A stretch of 64,000 nt of DNA from assembly GCF_018688255.1 (NCBI RefSeq), contig NZ_CP061314.1:1240001-1304000 (forward strand), in the 5' to 3' direction. Below, one piece after another: positions 1 to 7,189 of the stretch. Within the stretch, counting starts at the first letter, position 1; the number at the start of each line of letters is the position of its first letter. Position numbers and translations under genes: made by a program. The notes under the pieces were generated by a model. It was not told the DNA's origin and searched no databases. It saw nothing but the letters and a program-made list of their open reading frames with translations. Source of the DNA: Polynucleobacter corsicus. Its GTDB lineage: Bacteria; Pseudomonadota; Gammaproteobacteria; Burkholderiales; Burkholderiaceae.

Positions 1-1
1 A

Positions 2-112
2 GGCAGTGAGCCAGAGCTGATTGCCAGCGCCGTTCTTCATATTGTTTGTGTTGATACCACCTCCCTTAAACCTAAAGGCCTTCCCGATTGGCTTTTTGCA
101 GCCGATCAATAA
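2..112 (+). CDS. C-terminal tail of a probable acyl-CoA thioesterase (partial)
   Basis: An open frame enters from the left edge and stops at a TAA at 110-112, giving 36 residues. The tail (VDTTSLKPKGLPDWL) resembles the last beta strand and C-terminus of hot-dog fold thioesterases of the 4HBT/YbgC type, where a short 'VD..T.KP..LPDWL' ending is common. The active-site part lies outside the window, so the function is a guess from the tail alone. The thiol dioxygenase follows 21 bases downstream on the same strand and could be co-transcribed. Confidence 0.45.
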   Translation, partial: GSEPELIASAVLHIVCVDTTSLKPKGLPDWLFAADQ

Positions 113-133
113 GACCTCAATTTAGGAGCACGT

Positions 134-715
134 ATGCAAGAAGGAAAATTACTGAGCTTTGTGAAAGGTCTCGCGACACTACTGGAAACTCATCCTAGTG
201 AAGAGATCATTTTTTCCAAGGGTAAGCAACTTTTAGAAAACTTAATCCAGTCTGATGACTGGCTGCTAGAGGAATTTTGTAAACCACATCCACAGTATTA
301 CCAGCAATACTTGCTATATGCAGATCCCTTGGATCGCTTTTCAGTGGTGAGCTTTGTATGGGGTCCCGGTCAAAAGACGCCACTGCATAACCATACCGTC
401 TGGGGAATGATTGGGCAGTTACGCGGGCAAGAACGTGGCGCCAACCATTACCGCCAGCCTGATGGCAGCTATCAAGCCGGTGAATCTTGTATTTGCGAGC
501 CCGGTCAAGTGGCTACCGTATCTCCCAATACACATGACATCCATGTAGTTGAGAACGCCTTGAGTGACCAAACTTCCATCAGCATCCATGTTTATGGTGG
601 AAATATTGGCCGTATCGAACGAGCTGTATTTGACCCGATTACAGGTTCAGAAAAATTATTTATCTCGGGATATGCCAACTCTGTAACACCAAACCTCTGG
701 AATGCTGTCCGATAG
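134..715 (+). CDS. Cysteine dioxygenase-type thiol dioxygenase (possibly 3-mercaptopropionate dioxygenase)
   Basis: A 193-residue cupin of the cysteine dioxygenase family. These mononuclear Fe(II) enzymes use O2 to oxidise a thiol (cysteine or 3-mercaptopropionate) to the sulfinate in the cytoplasm. The iron ligands fit H85 and H87 (PLHNHTVWG) and H137 (DIHVVEN), and the Ser-His-Tyr triad of the family fits S150, H152, Y154 (SIHVYGG). There is no Cys at the position that is cross-linked to the Tyr in mammalian enzymes (residues 91-93 are G-M-I), as in bacterial 3-mercaptopropionate dioxygenases. The substrate therefore cannot be fixed from sequence. An AGGAG-like site precedes the ATG. A rhodanese protein 3 kb downstream may belong to the same sulfur metabolism. 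Confidence 0.85.
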   Translation: MQEGKLLSFVKGLATLLETHPSEEIIFSKGKQLLENLIQSDDWLLEEFCKPHPQYYQQYLLYADPLDRFSVVSFVWGPGQKTPLHNHTVWGMIGQLRGQERGANHYRQPDGSYQAGESCICEPGQVATVSPNTHDIHVVENALSDQTSISIHVYGGNIGRIERAVFDPITGSEKLFISGYANSVTPNLWNAVR

Positions 716-819
716 CTTAAAATAGCGATTCTTTCTGCAAACACTGCAAGTGTGGCAGCTCACCCCATTGGCCGGGATAGTCGTTTAATTGAATACGGGC
801 CAATATTTATTTGGCTCCT

Positions 820-2103
820 ATGTTATTTACAGATCTTGGTTTATCAGAACCCATTCTTCGCGCGATTAGCGAGGAAGGCTATACCAGCCCTACCCCCATT
901 CAAGCAAAATCAATTCCCGCTGTATTGAAGGGCGGAGATTTACTCGCCGCTGCTCAAACCGGCACCGGTAAAACTGCCGGCTTTACCCTACCGATTCTGC
1001 AGCGCTTAAGCAGTACAGCTCAGACTGGTGGCAAGCGTCAATTACGTGTCTTGATTTTGACCCCCACCCGCGAACTCGCTGCGCAGGTTCAAGAATCCGT
1101 CGTGACCTACGGCAAATATACTGGCCTCAAATCGACTGTTATTTTTGGCGGCGTCGGTGCTAATCCCCAAATCAAAGCCATTGCTGCAGGGCTCGATATC
1201 TTGGTAGCAACACCGGGTCGTTTGCTCGACTTGATGTCACAGAACTGTGTCTCACTTGCCAATATTGAAATTCTGGTTCTGGATGAAGCAGATCGCATGT
1301 TGGATATGGGCTTCTTGCGCGATATTAAAAAGATCCTGGCAGCATTGCCAAAGCAACGCCAGAACTTACTGTTTTCAGCGACCTTCTCTACCGAGATCAA
1401 GGCCTTAGCAGATGGTTTACTGAATTCACCAGCATTAATTGAAGTGGCGCGTAGCAATAGTACTAATGACGCTATTGCCCAGCTCATCCACCCGGTGGAT
1501 AGAAACCAGAAACATCCTTTATTGGCGCATCTGATTAAAAAAAATCAGTGGCAGCAGGTCCTGGTATTTACTCGCACAAAACATGGTGCTAATAAATTAG
1601 TGACTCAGCTTGAGAAAGATGGCATTACCGCCATGGCTATTCATGGCAATAAGAGTCAAAGTGCCCGTACCAAAGCCTTAGCAGAATTTAAGGATGGGAA
1701 AATCACCGTCTTAGTCGCTACTGATATTGCAGCAAGAGGTATCGACATTGATCAACTACCCCACGTTGTGAACTACGACCTACCAAACGTCTCCGAGGAT
1801 TATGTTCACCGGATTGGCAGAACTGGTAGAGCTGGCTCAAACGGAGTTGCGGTTTCTTTAGTCTGCGTTGACGAACATGAGATGCTTCGAGATATCGAAA
1901 AACTGATCAAGCAAAAGCTGCCGCAAGAGGTTATTGCCGGATTTGAGCCAGATCCGAATGCCGTGGCACAACCAATCCAATTACGAAGCCAGCAACACCA
2001 ACAATCCAGAAAGCCTCGACCGGGCAATGCTGGCGGTGGCAATGGCGGAGCTAGGCCTGCAGCTAAGCGTAGTGGCCCGCCCAAACGTAGCTTTAATCGA
2101 TAA
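820..2103 (+). CDS. rhlE: DEAD-box ATP-dependent RNA helicase RhlE
   Basis: A 427-residue DEAD-box helicase that unwinds RNA duplexes in the cytoplasm (ribosome assembly, mRNA turnover, cold growth). From the chosen ATG the motifs run in order: Q motif (GYTSPTPIQ, about 20-28), Walker A (AAQTGTGKT, 44-52), PTRELA, DEAD, SAT, and HRIGRTGRAG in the second RecA domain. The tail of about 60 residues is basic and rich in Gln, Gly and Pro, as in RhlE. A TTG nine bases upstream (811) is in frame, but the ATG at 820 starts right at the conserved 'FTDLGLS' beginning, so I prefer it. The 5' spacer of about 100 bases shows no strong ribosome site. Confidence 0.93.
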   Translation: MLFTDLGLSEPILRAISEEGYTSPTPIQAKSIPAVLKGGDLLAAAQTGTGKTAGFTLPILQRLSSTAQTGGKRQLRVLILTPTRELAAQVQESVVTYGKYTGLKSTVIFGGVGANPQIKAIAAGLDILVATPGRLLDLMSQNCVSLANIEILVLDEADRMLDMGFLRDIKKILAALPKQRQNLLFSATFSTEIKALADGLLNSPALIEVARSNSTNDAIAQLIHPVDRNQKHPLLAHLIKKNQWQQVLVFTRTKHGANKLVTQLEKDGITAMAIHGNKSQSARTKALAEFKDGKITVLVATDIAARGIDIDQLPHVVNYDLPNVSEDYVHRIGRTGRAGSNGVAVSLVCVDEHEMLRDIEKLIKQKLPQEVIAGFEPDPNAVAQPIQLRSQQHQQSRKPRPGNAGGGNGGARPAAKRSGPPKRSFNR

Positions 2104-2112
2104 ATGTAGAGT

Positions 2113-2146
2113 TTGAGATGAGCTGCAGTTAACGGCTCAATCTCAA
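2113..2146. terminator. Weak hairpin between convergent genes
   Basis: TTGAGATGAGC (2113-2123) pairs with GCTCAATCTCAA (2135-2146) with one bulge. It lies between the ends of rhlE and the oppositely transcribed dehydrogenase and overlaps the last bases of the latter. There is no clear T-run, so a role as a two-way terminator is only possible. Confidence 0.3.
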
Positions 2147-3024
2147 TCTACTTTTAGATTAAACACGCTGGAGAAGTCGAGCTGCCCATTGCCGGCTTGA
2201 CTATGGGCTTCGTAGAGTCTATGAGCCAACTCTCCAAGTGGAACGCTCGCATCTAAATCACTTGCATTCTCAGTGGCCAAGCCTAGATCCTTCAACATCA
2301 GATCTACGCCAAAGCCACCCGCATAGCCTTTTGAGGATGGCACATTCTCCATTACCCCGGGACAGGGGTTGTAGAGCTCTAAGGCCCAGTTTCGCCCAGA
2401 ACTCTTAGACATGATGTCGGAGAGCACCTTCGGGTCCATGCCATTAGCTATGCCCAGGCGTAATGCCTCGCTCGTGCCAAGCATCTGAATGCCCAAGAGC
2501 ATGTTGTTGCAGACCTTCACGGTTTGGCCACTGCCGCTCGTACCTGCATGGAAAATATTCTTACCCATCTTCTCTAACAATGGTCGAGCCCGATCAACAT
2601 CAACACTATCTCCGCCCACCATGAAGGTTAAGGTTGCCGCTTGAGCCCCTGCAGTTCCACCGGATACTGGCGCATCAATCATGGCAAAGCCCTTGGCTTT
2701 TGCTTGGGCAGCTACAGCTTGCGCTACCTTAGGAGAGATCGTGGAGCAGTCAATGAGTAAGGCCTTGGGATTAGCAACAGTAAGCAAGTCAGAATTACCT
2801 AGGTACAAAGCCTCGACATGTCGTGAAGCCGGCAGCATGCTAATAATCACATCTGCATCAGGAACCGCGTCGGACACACTAAGTGCAGGCACTCCTCCAC
2901 CAGCCTTAAACGCATCTAGTTGAGTCTGAACAAGATCAAATCCCTGAACTTGGTGACCCGCTTTAACTAAATTGAGGGCCATAGGCAGACCCATATTGCC
3001 CAAACCTAAAAATGCAACTTTCAT
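2143..3024 (-). CDS. 3-hydroxyisobutyrate dehydrogenase / tartronate semialdehyde reductase family
   Basis: A 293-residue beta-hydroxyacid dehydrogenase that reduces or oxidises a short 3-hydroxyacid with NAD(P). The N-terminus holds the Rossmann motif GLGNMGLPMA (about 6-15). The substrate loop DAPVSGGTAGA (about 117-127) and the catalytic Lys region KVCNNMLLGI (about 169-178) match MmsB/GarR enzymes. The family splits into 3-hydroxyisobutyrate dehydrogenase (valine catabolism) and 2-hydroxy-3-oxopropionate reductase (glyoxylate route), and sequence reading alone does not separate them. It stands alone on the minus strand, with no neighbouring valine or glyoxylate genes. Confidence 0.88.
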   Translation of the reverse strand: MKVAFLGLGNMGLPMALNLVKAGHQVQGFDLVQTQLDAFKAGGGVPALSVSDAVPDADVIISMLPASRHVEALYLGNSDLLTVANPKALLIDCSTISPKVAQAVAAQAKAKGFAMIDAPVSGGTAGAQAATLTFMVGGDSVDVDRARPLLEKMGKNIFHAGTSGSGQTVKVCNNMLLGIQMLGTSEALRLGIANGMDPKVLSDIMSKSSGRNWALELYNPCPGVMENVPSSKGYAGGFGVDLMLKDLGLATENASDLDASVPLGELAHRLYEAHSQAGNGQLDFSSVFNLKVD

Positions 3025-3108
3025 ATGCGCTCCGTATGCAATAGTAAAGTTCTAATATCTCACTATAGCTTGCTAATAAACTAGCTTGATCAATTTTTGG
3101 AGAATGAA

Positions 3109-3402
3109 ATGGCTATTAAGGTAATTGGTCTTATTCAGCTAAATGATCCTGAGGCATTTGAGGAGTACCGATCGCAAGTAGGAGATACGGTAGGCCTCCA
3201 TCAGGGCAAGATTATCTCTCGTGGATCATTTAATACATTTTTATGGAATGAATTGCAATGTGATTCCTTTAGCGCGGTTGTAGAGCTGGAGTTCCCAGAT
3301 CTGGAGCACTCAGAATCATGGGCCAATAGCCCTGAGTATCAAAGCTTACTAGCGATTCGCAGTAAAGCGATGAAGCTCACTTTATTTTCTGTCAGCCTAT
3401 AA
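3109..3402 (+). CDS. DUF1330 family protein
   Basis: A 97-residue protein of the DUF1330 family, small ferredoxin-like alpha/beta barrels of unknown function. Typical features are the N-terminal strand (KVIGLIQLNDPEAFEEYRSQV), the central 'GK..SRG' strand and the late 'LEFPDLE.SESWANSPEYQSL..IR' helix. The start at 3109 has a good GGAG ribosome site (3099-3102). The in-frame TTG at 3097 overlaps that site and is less likely. No operon partner: the next plus-strand gene is 580 bases away. Confidence 0.75.
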   Translation: MAIKVIGLIQLNDPEAFEEYRSQVGDTVGLHQGKIISRGSFNTFLWNELQCDSFSAVVELEFPDLEHSESWANSPEYQSLLAIRSKAMKLTLFSVSL

Positions 3403-3408
3403 AAATAA

Positions 3409-3435
3409 AGCCTGGCTCCTTGTGGGGGCCAGGCT
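3409..3435 (-). terminator. Rho-independent terminator of the H1-like gene
   Basis: AGCCTGGC (3409-3416) and GCCAGGCT (3428-3435) form a perfect 8-bp stem with an 11-base loop. Read on the minus strand the stem is followed by TTATTTTTAT, so it terminates the small gene that ends at 3460. It directly abuts the end of the DUF1330 gene on the other strand. Confidence 0.75.
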
Positions 3436-3459
3436 GAATTGAATTCAGAGTAAGAAGAG

Positions 3460-3648
3460 TTACTTCTTAGCTTCCATAGCTTCTTTGGTAGCAGTAATTT
3501 CTTTGCGACGCTCTTTGCATGCACCAGCAATTTCTTGCAAAGCTTTACGAGCACGAGCAGCGGATGCCTTGACACCCTTTTCAATAAACTTTTCGTTTTC
3601 TGCTTTATAAGTTTCAAACGCAGCCAACAATGTATCGTGTTGTGACAT
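3460..3648 (-). CDS. Small basic histone H1-like (Hc1-type) protein
   Basis: A 62-residue lysine/alanine-rich helical protein. The stretch KASAARARKALQEIAGACKERRKEI resembles the core of chlamydial Hc1 and of short H1-like proteins found in Burkholderiales, which are DNA-binding and nucleoid-associated. The lysine-rich C-terminal repeat of longer H1 homologues is missing; the protein stops after KEAMEAKK. The start at 3648 is set by an excellent GGAG site (CTAGGAGACAAG-ATG); the longer open frame upstream to 3786 runs through non-coding-looking sequence. A terminator follows at 3409-3435. DNA binding is inferred from resemblance only. Confidence 0.7.
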   Translation of the reverse strand: MSQHDTLLAAFETYKAENEKFIEKGVKASAARARKALQEIAGACKERRKEITATKEAMEAKK

Positions 3649-3982
3649 CTTGTCTCCTAGATCTTTAATTAAAGTTTGAGTATTGAGCTCGAAAATAGTA
3701 TATCCCCATAAAAAGCAGGGAATTACAGGTAAAGCCCTAGGGATAACTCTTAGATTGCCCAAATCCTCGAAAATGGAAAAAACCATTAAAAATGAGGGAG
3801 ATACAGGTGAAAAGCAGCAATATCTCGTTTATGGGCTGGCGCCTTAAATGAGCAAGCTTGGGCTCTCCGGGCCCGTTTAGCCGGCCATCATAAAGAATAT
3901 AGATACCCCAATGTCATGTGAGAATTACACACCTCCATTGGATTTACGCCCAAATTAACCGTCCCAATTAATACAGAAAAGA
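3649..3982. promoter_or_regulatory. 334-base divergent intergenic region
   Basis: This spacer separates the minus-strand H1-like gene from the plus-strand rhodanese gene and must hold both promoters. A perfect 12-base palindrome CTTTAATTAAAG lies at 3663-3674, 14 bases upstream of the H1-like ATG, probably in its leader. The rest (3700-3980) contains no convincing open frame or RNA gene that I can recognise. Confidence 0.4.
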
Positions 3983-5581
3983 ATGATGTCCATCAAAAAT
4001 CAAGACTATGCATTTGTGCGCAACAAGCTACTTAACAAAGAAGAAATCGCTCTATTAGATGTTCGCGAAGAAGATCCTCATGCACAAGAGCATCCTTTAT
4101 TTGCAGCCAATCTTCCACTGTCACGTATCGAGGTTGATGCATTTAGCAAGCTCCCCAGAAAAGATGTGCCAATTGTCACGCTAGATGATGGCGAAGGGCT
4201 TGCGCAATTAGCCGCGGAAAGACTCTCCAAGCTTGGTTATGTAGATGTTTCAGTATTTAAAGGCGGCGTTACAGCATGGAAAGCTGCTGGCGGAGAGGTC
4301 TTTAAAGACGTGAATGTTCCGAGTAAATCTTTTGGTGAATTTGTGGAATCAAAAAGGCATACCCCTTCCCTATCTGCGCAAGAGGTAAAGAAGTTAATTG
4401 ACGATAAGGAAGATGTAGTCGTTGTAGACGTGCGTCGCTTTGATGAATATCAAACCATGAGCATCCCGACCGGCATTAGTGTCCCAGGCGCCGAATTGGT
4501 TTTACGCCTCCCAGAATTAGCGCCAAACCCTAAGACGAAGATCATCGTCAATTGCGCAGGAAGAACACGTAGCATCATTGGCACTCAATCGCTCATTAAT
4601 GCCGGCATTCCAAACGAAGTGAATGCATTACGTAATGGCACGATTGGTTGGACCTTGGCTGGTCAGGAATTAGATAAAGGTCAAAGTCGTAAATTTAAAG
4701 AGGTAAGCGAAAGTACTGCTGCCACAGCTGCTGAGCGTGCACGAAGCGTTGCTGATCAGGCTGGGGTGAAGCGAGTGAAGCTCGCTGATATCGCGCAATG
4801 GAAATCTCAAGCCGAGCGAACTACTTATTTCTTTGACCCAAGGACTCCTGAAGAATATGAAGCTGGTCACCTACCTGGATTTCGGTCGACACCAGGCGGA
4901 CAATTAGTTCAAGAAACAGAAATGGTGGCGCCTGTTCGTGGTGCACGCATCGTGTTATCCGATCCGGGTGGTGTGAGAGCAAATATGCCAGCCTCATGGC
5001 TTGCTCAGATGGCTTGGGATGTCTATGTGATTGATGACATCAAAACAAGTGATCTGACAGAGAAAGGCGCTTGGATTGCACCTCAGCCGCAAACACCACC
5101 TATTCAGATGGTCGATGCGGATACTGCCTCATCATGGTTAAAAGAGGATGCCAAGACAATTTGCATCGATCTCAGCACCCACGCAAATTATGTCAAAGGC
5201 CACATTACTGGTAGTTGGTTTGCACTACGTTCTCAGTTTGCCAATGCATTGAAGAACCTTCCCGCAGCAAATCGCTACGTACTCACTAGTACTACGGGTG
5301 ACTTAGCTGTATTTGCTGCACAAGAAATTCAATCTCTTGCTCGATCTCTCAATCAGGCGGAAGTATTTGCATTGACTGGAGGCAATGCAGCATGGATCAA
5401 GGCTGGCTTTGATCTTGAAAAAGGGGCTACTCATTTAGCATCACCCCCAATGGATCGCTACAAGCGGCCATATGAAGGTACCAGCGTTGATCCCGCCGCA
5501 ATGCAGGCCTACCTAGATTGGGAATTTGGCTTAGTCGAGCAGCTTGGAAAAGACGGAACTCATCACTTCTGGGTTCTATGA
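3983..5581 (+). CDS. Multidomain rhodanese-like sulfurtransferase with four rhodanese folds
   Basis: A 532-residue cytoplasmic protein made of four rhodanese-like domains (about 5-110, 125-235, 265-365 and 375-485) plus a C-terminal tail (MQAYLDWEFGLVEQ..GTHHFWVL). Rhodaneses carry a persulfide on a loop cysteine. Only domain 2 has one: C191 in CAGRTRS. At the equivalent loops domain 1 has LDDGEG, domain 3 has SDPGGVR and domain 4 has STTGDL, so three domains look catalytically dead. Such proteins are often encoded near cysteine dioxygenases in proteobacteria; one is present 3.3 kb upstream. Two adjacent ATGs (3983, 3986) are possible starts. Its TGA overlaps the ATG of the next gene (ATGA), indicating translational coupling. 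Confidence 0.85.
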   Translation: MMSIKNQDYAFVRNKLLNKEEIALLDVREEDPHAQEHPLFAANLPLSRIEVDAFSKLPRKDVPIVTLDDGEGLAQLAAERLSKLGYVDVSVFKGGVTAWKAAGGEVFKDVNVPSKSFGEFVESKRHTPSLSAQEVKKLIDDKEDVVVVDVRRFDEYQTMSIPTGISVPGAELVLRLPELAPNPKTKIIVNCAGRTRSIIGTQSLINAGIPNEVNALRNGTIGWTLAGQELDKGQSRKFKEVSESTAATAAERARSVADQAGVKRVKLADIAQWKSQAERTTYFFDPRTPEEYEAGHLPGFRSTPGGQLVQETEMVAPVRGARIVLSDPGGVRANMPASWLAQMAWDVYVIDDIKTSDLTEKGAWIAPQPQTPPIQMVDADTASSWLKEDAKTICIDLSTHANYVKGHITGSWFALRSQFANALKNLPAANRYVLTSTTGDLAVFAAQEIQSLARSLNQAEVFALTGGNAAWIKAGFDLEKGATHLASPPMDRYKRPYEGTSVDPAAMQAYLDWEFGLVEQLGKDGTHHFWVL

Positions 5582-5883
5582 GAATAGTGAATTGCAAAAC
5601 GATCGCCCTACTGCTATTGGCTTTAGGACTCTCGGCCTGTGGTCGAGAAACCTACACTACCTGGTCGTGCACAGATGCTGCTGGAAATAAATCTCCTCTG
5701 ATTCTTAAAAAAGCGCAGATGCAGTTTCAGGATCGTCAATATGACTACTGTGGAAGCCTTGGACCACTGAGTTATTTTGATCTGAAATGTCCTGCTCAAA
5801 TACAGGACTCCAGCAATATTTTTACGACCAGTTCTGGCAAGCTCATCAGCAAGACAAATGAATTTCGATGCAATGAACTCTAA
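5578..5883 (+). CDS. Small predicted lipoprotein
   Basis: A 101-residue protein beginning MRIVNCKTIALLLLALGLSAC, a typical lipoprotein signal with lipobox L-S-A-C at residue 21. The mature part is small and has further cysteines (W-S-C-T, Y-D-Y-C-G, L-K-C-P, R-C-N), probably disulfide-bonded in the periplasm. The start at 5578 overlaps the rhodanese stop by four bases; the open frame further upstream is a shadow of the rhodanese gene. I do not recognise the family. Confidence 0.7.
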   Translation: MRIVNCKTIALLLLALGLSACGRETYTTWSCTDAAGNKSPLILKKAQMQFQDRQYDYCGSLGPLSYFDLKCPAQIQDSSNIFTTSSGKLISKTNEFRCNEL

Positions 5884-6109
5884 AGAGAAAAACTCCCTTA
5901 GCCCCAAAAAACTACTGCTGAGCAAGTGGACGGCAGTAAACCCAAGCCATAAGCGAAAACACTTTTTAGTCAGTAAAGTCATCCTGCCAGACTTACCAGA
6001 AGCAGCCATTGAGTTTGTAGAGCTAGAGGCGGTTTTTGATCAGCATTCTCAAATCATTCCTTGGCGTGAACTGAAAGATTCTGAGATCTGGCTTCAGGGC
6101 TGGGTGTAA
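5873..6109 (+). CDS. Small Trp-rich conserved protein (TIGR02450 family)
   Basis: A 78-residue protein that matches my memory of the TIGR02450 'conserved small Trp-rich' family: an N-terminal P-K-K-L-L-x-S-K-W-T-A block, K-H-F-L-V-S-K-V in the middle and the ending VELEAVF...IPWRELKD..IWLQGWV. Function unknown. The ATG at 5873 starts just before the conserved block; an in-frame ATG at 5858 would add five residues. The gene overlaps the end of the lipoprotein gene in another frame, completing a three-gene overlapping unit with the rhodanese. Confidence 0.75.
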   Translation: MNSKEKNSLSPKKLLLSKWTAVNPSHKRKHFLVSKVILPDLPEAAIEFVELEAVFDQHSQIIPWRELKDSEIWLQGWV

Positions 6110-6113
6110 AAAA

Positions 6114-6133
6114 AGCCACCCATCTGGGTGGCT
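6114..6133 (-). terminator. Rho-independent terminator of the phasin-like gene
   Basis: AGCCACCC (6114-6121), loop ATCT, GGGTGGCT (6126-6133). On the minus strand the stem is followed by seven T residues, so it ends the gene at 6156-6683. On the plus strand it follows the Trp-rich gene closely but has no T-run. Confidence 0.85.
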
Positions 6134-6155
6134 ACCAATCTTGCGTAGTATCTGG

Positions 6156-6683
6156 CTATTTAGAATTCTCCTTGGAACCCGAAGATTTTCTCAGATGCTC
6201 TTCAATATTCTTCTCTGCAGTATCAGCAACTTGATTCACAATTTTTCGCCCTTCTTTGAACATCTTCTGCCCAGCAGTTGACATGTCATGAACCACTTTA
6301 GATAACTTGTCTGCATGTCCTGGCAATTTACCTTCGACATCCTCCAGCCAAGCCACCAAAGAGCTACGAACTTTCTCTAAATGCTTTTCAGTTCCATCAG
6401 CCGCGTCATCGCCAATGTCCTTGAGAACAGATTTCACTTTCTTTTGGTAAACAGTAGCGCGTTTCGCAGCTTCCTTGGTGGCTAACTCCTGAAGTTCTTT
6501 AAGCTTTGCAAGGTCATTTTTAGCGGCAGACTTAGCGCTCTCCATGGCATTTTTCATGCCCCACTGAATTTCTTCGAGATGATGCTCACTCAGATCTTTG
6601 GCGGCATCTAGTAATTTATGTGAGTAGGCAAATAACTCCTTCGCCTTCTCTTGTTGCCATGCTTGAATGTCTTTCTTGTCCAT
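6156..6683 (-). CDS. Phasin-like helical protein
   Basis: A 175-residue, highly charged, almost entirely helical protein with heptad-like spacing (EEIQWGMKNAMESAKSAAKNDLAKLKELQELATKEAAKRATVYQKKV). Length and composition resemble phasins, which coat polyhydroxybutyrate granules, although no diagnostic motif is visible. The 3-hydroxybutyrate dehydrogenase at 24 kb shows that PHB-type metabolism is plausible here. The start at 6683 has a strong GGGAGG ribosome site seven bases away. It is monocistronic, with its own terminator at 6114-6133. Confidence 0.6.
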   Translation of the reverse strand: MDKKDIQAWQQEKAKELFAYSHKLLDAAKDLSEHHLEEIQWGMKNAMESAKSAAKNDLAKLKELQELATKEAAKRATVYQKKVKSVLKDIGDDAADGTEKHLEKVRSSLVAWLEDVEGKLPGHADKLSKVVHDMSTAGQKMFKEGRKIVNQVADTAEKNIEEHLRKSSGSKENSK

Positions 6684-6799
6684 TACAACCTCCCTTTAAG
6701 TTAAAAAACATAACAGTGAAATTAAAAACTGACAGTTCCACTCTATACCCAATTTAAAGACTTGCCAATTGCTTGCTTTAATAGCATTAAAATTAAGCT

Positions 6800-7189
6800 A
6801 TGAGTGACAGAAAAAACCTATACGAGACGATTGGCGGTGCTGCTAAGCTTGAAGAATTGGTGGATCGTTTCTATGATTTGATGGCCCTAGAAGAGGCCTT
6901 TATTGACTTGCGCGCATTACATTCGGAAGATCTATCAAACTCAAGAGATAAGCTCAAACTCTTTTTATCAGGCTGGATAGGCGGCCCGGACGTCTACTCT
7001 CCAAAGCATGGCCACCCCATGCTGCGCGCACGGCACTTGCCATTCAAGATTGGCCTCAAAGAACGTAATCAATGGTTAGCCTGCATGTATCGCGCGATGG
7101 AAGATTGCGGAATTGACAGTCAGATTGGCGCCCAGCTAGAAGAGTCTTTTTTTAATACAGCCGACTGGATGAGAAACCAAGCAAACTAA
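6800..7189 (+). CDS. Group II truncated haemoglobin (trHbO type)
   Basis: A 129-residue 2-on-2 globin that binds haem and O2 or NO in the cytoplasm. The N-terminal YETIGGAAKLEELVDRFYDLM helix, the proximal (F8) histidine H79 in ARHLPFKIG and the conserved W92 at G8 (RNQWLACM) are those of group II truncated haemoglobins. Its stop overlaps by four bases the stop of the oppositely oriented Bug receptor gene. Confidence 0.92.
   Translation: MSDRKNLYETIGGAAKLEELVDRFYDLMALEEAFIDLRALHSEDLSNSRDKLKLFLSGWIGGPDVYSPKHGHPMLRARHLPFKIGLKERNQWLACMYRAMEDCGIDSQIGAQLEESFFNTADWMRNQAN

Noticed and set aside
1806..2116. Small frames overlapping the 3' end of rhlE
   Set aside because: Shadow frames of a Gly/Gln-rich coding end, with no ribosome site or domain.
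3649..3786. Longer version of the H1-like gene
   Set aside because: The GGAG site at correct spacing marks the ATG at 3648; the upstream part has no matching character.
3841..3900. GC-rich stretch as a structured RNA or riboswitch
   Set aside because: Only short complementary pieces (GGGC/GCCC), no conserved riboswitch core recognised.
5518..5577. Longer start for the small lipoprotein
   Set aside because: The upstream part is antisense-free shadow of the rhodanese gene in another frame; the lipobox signal begins at the ATG at 5578.
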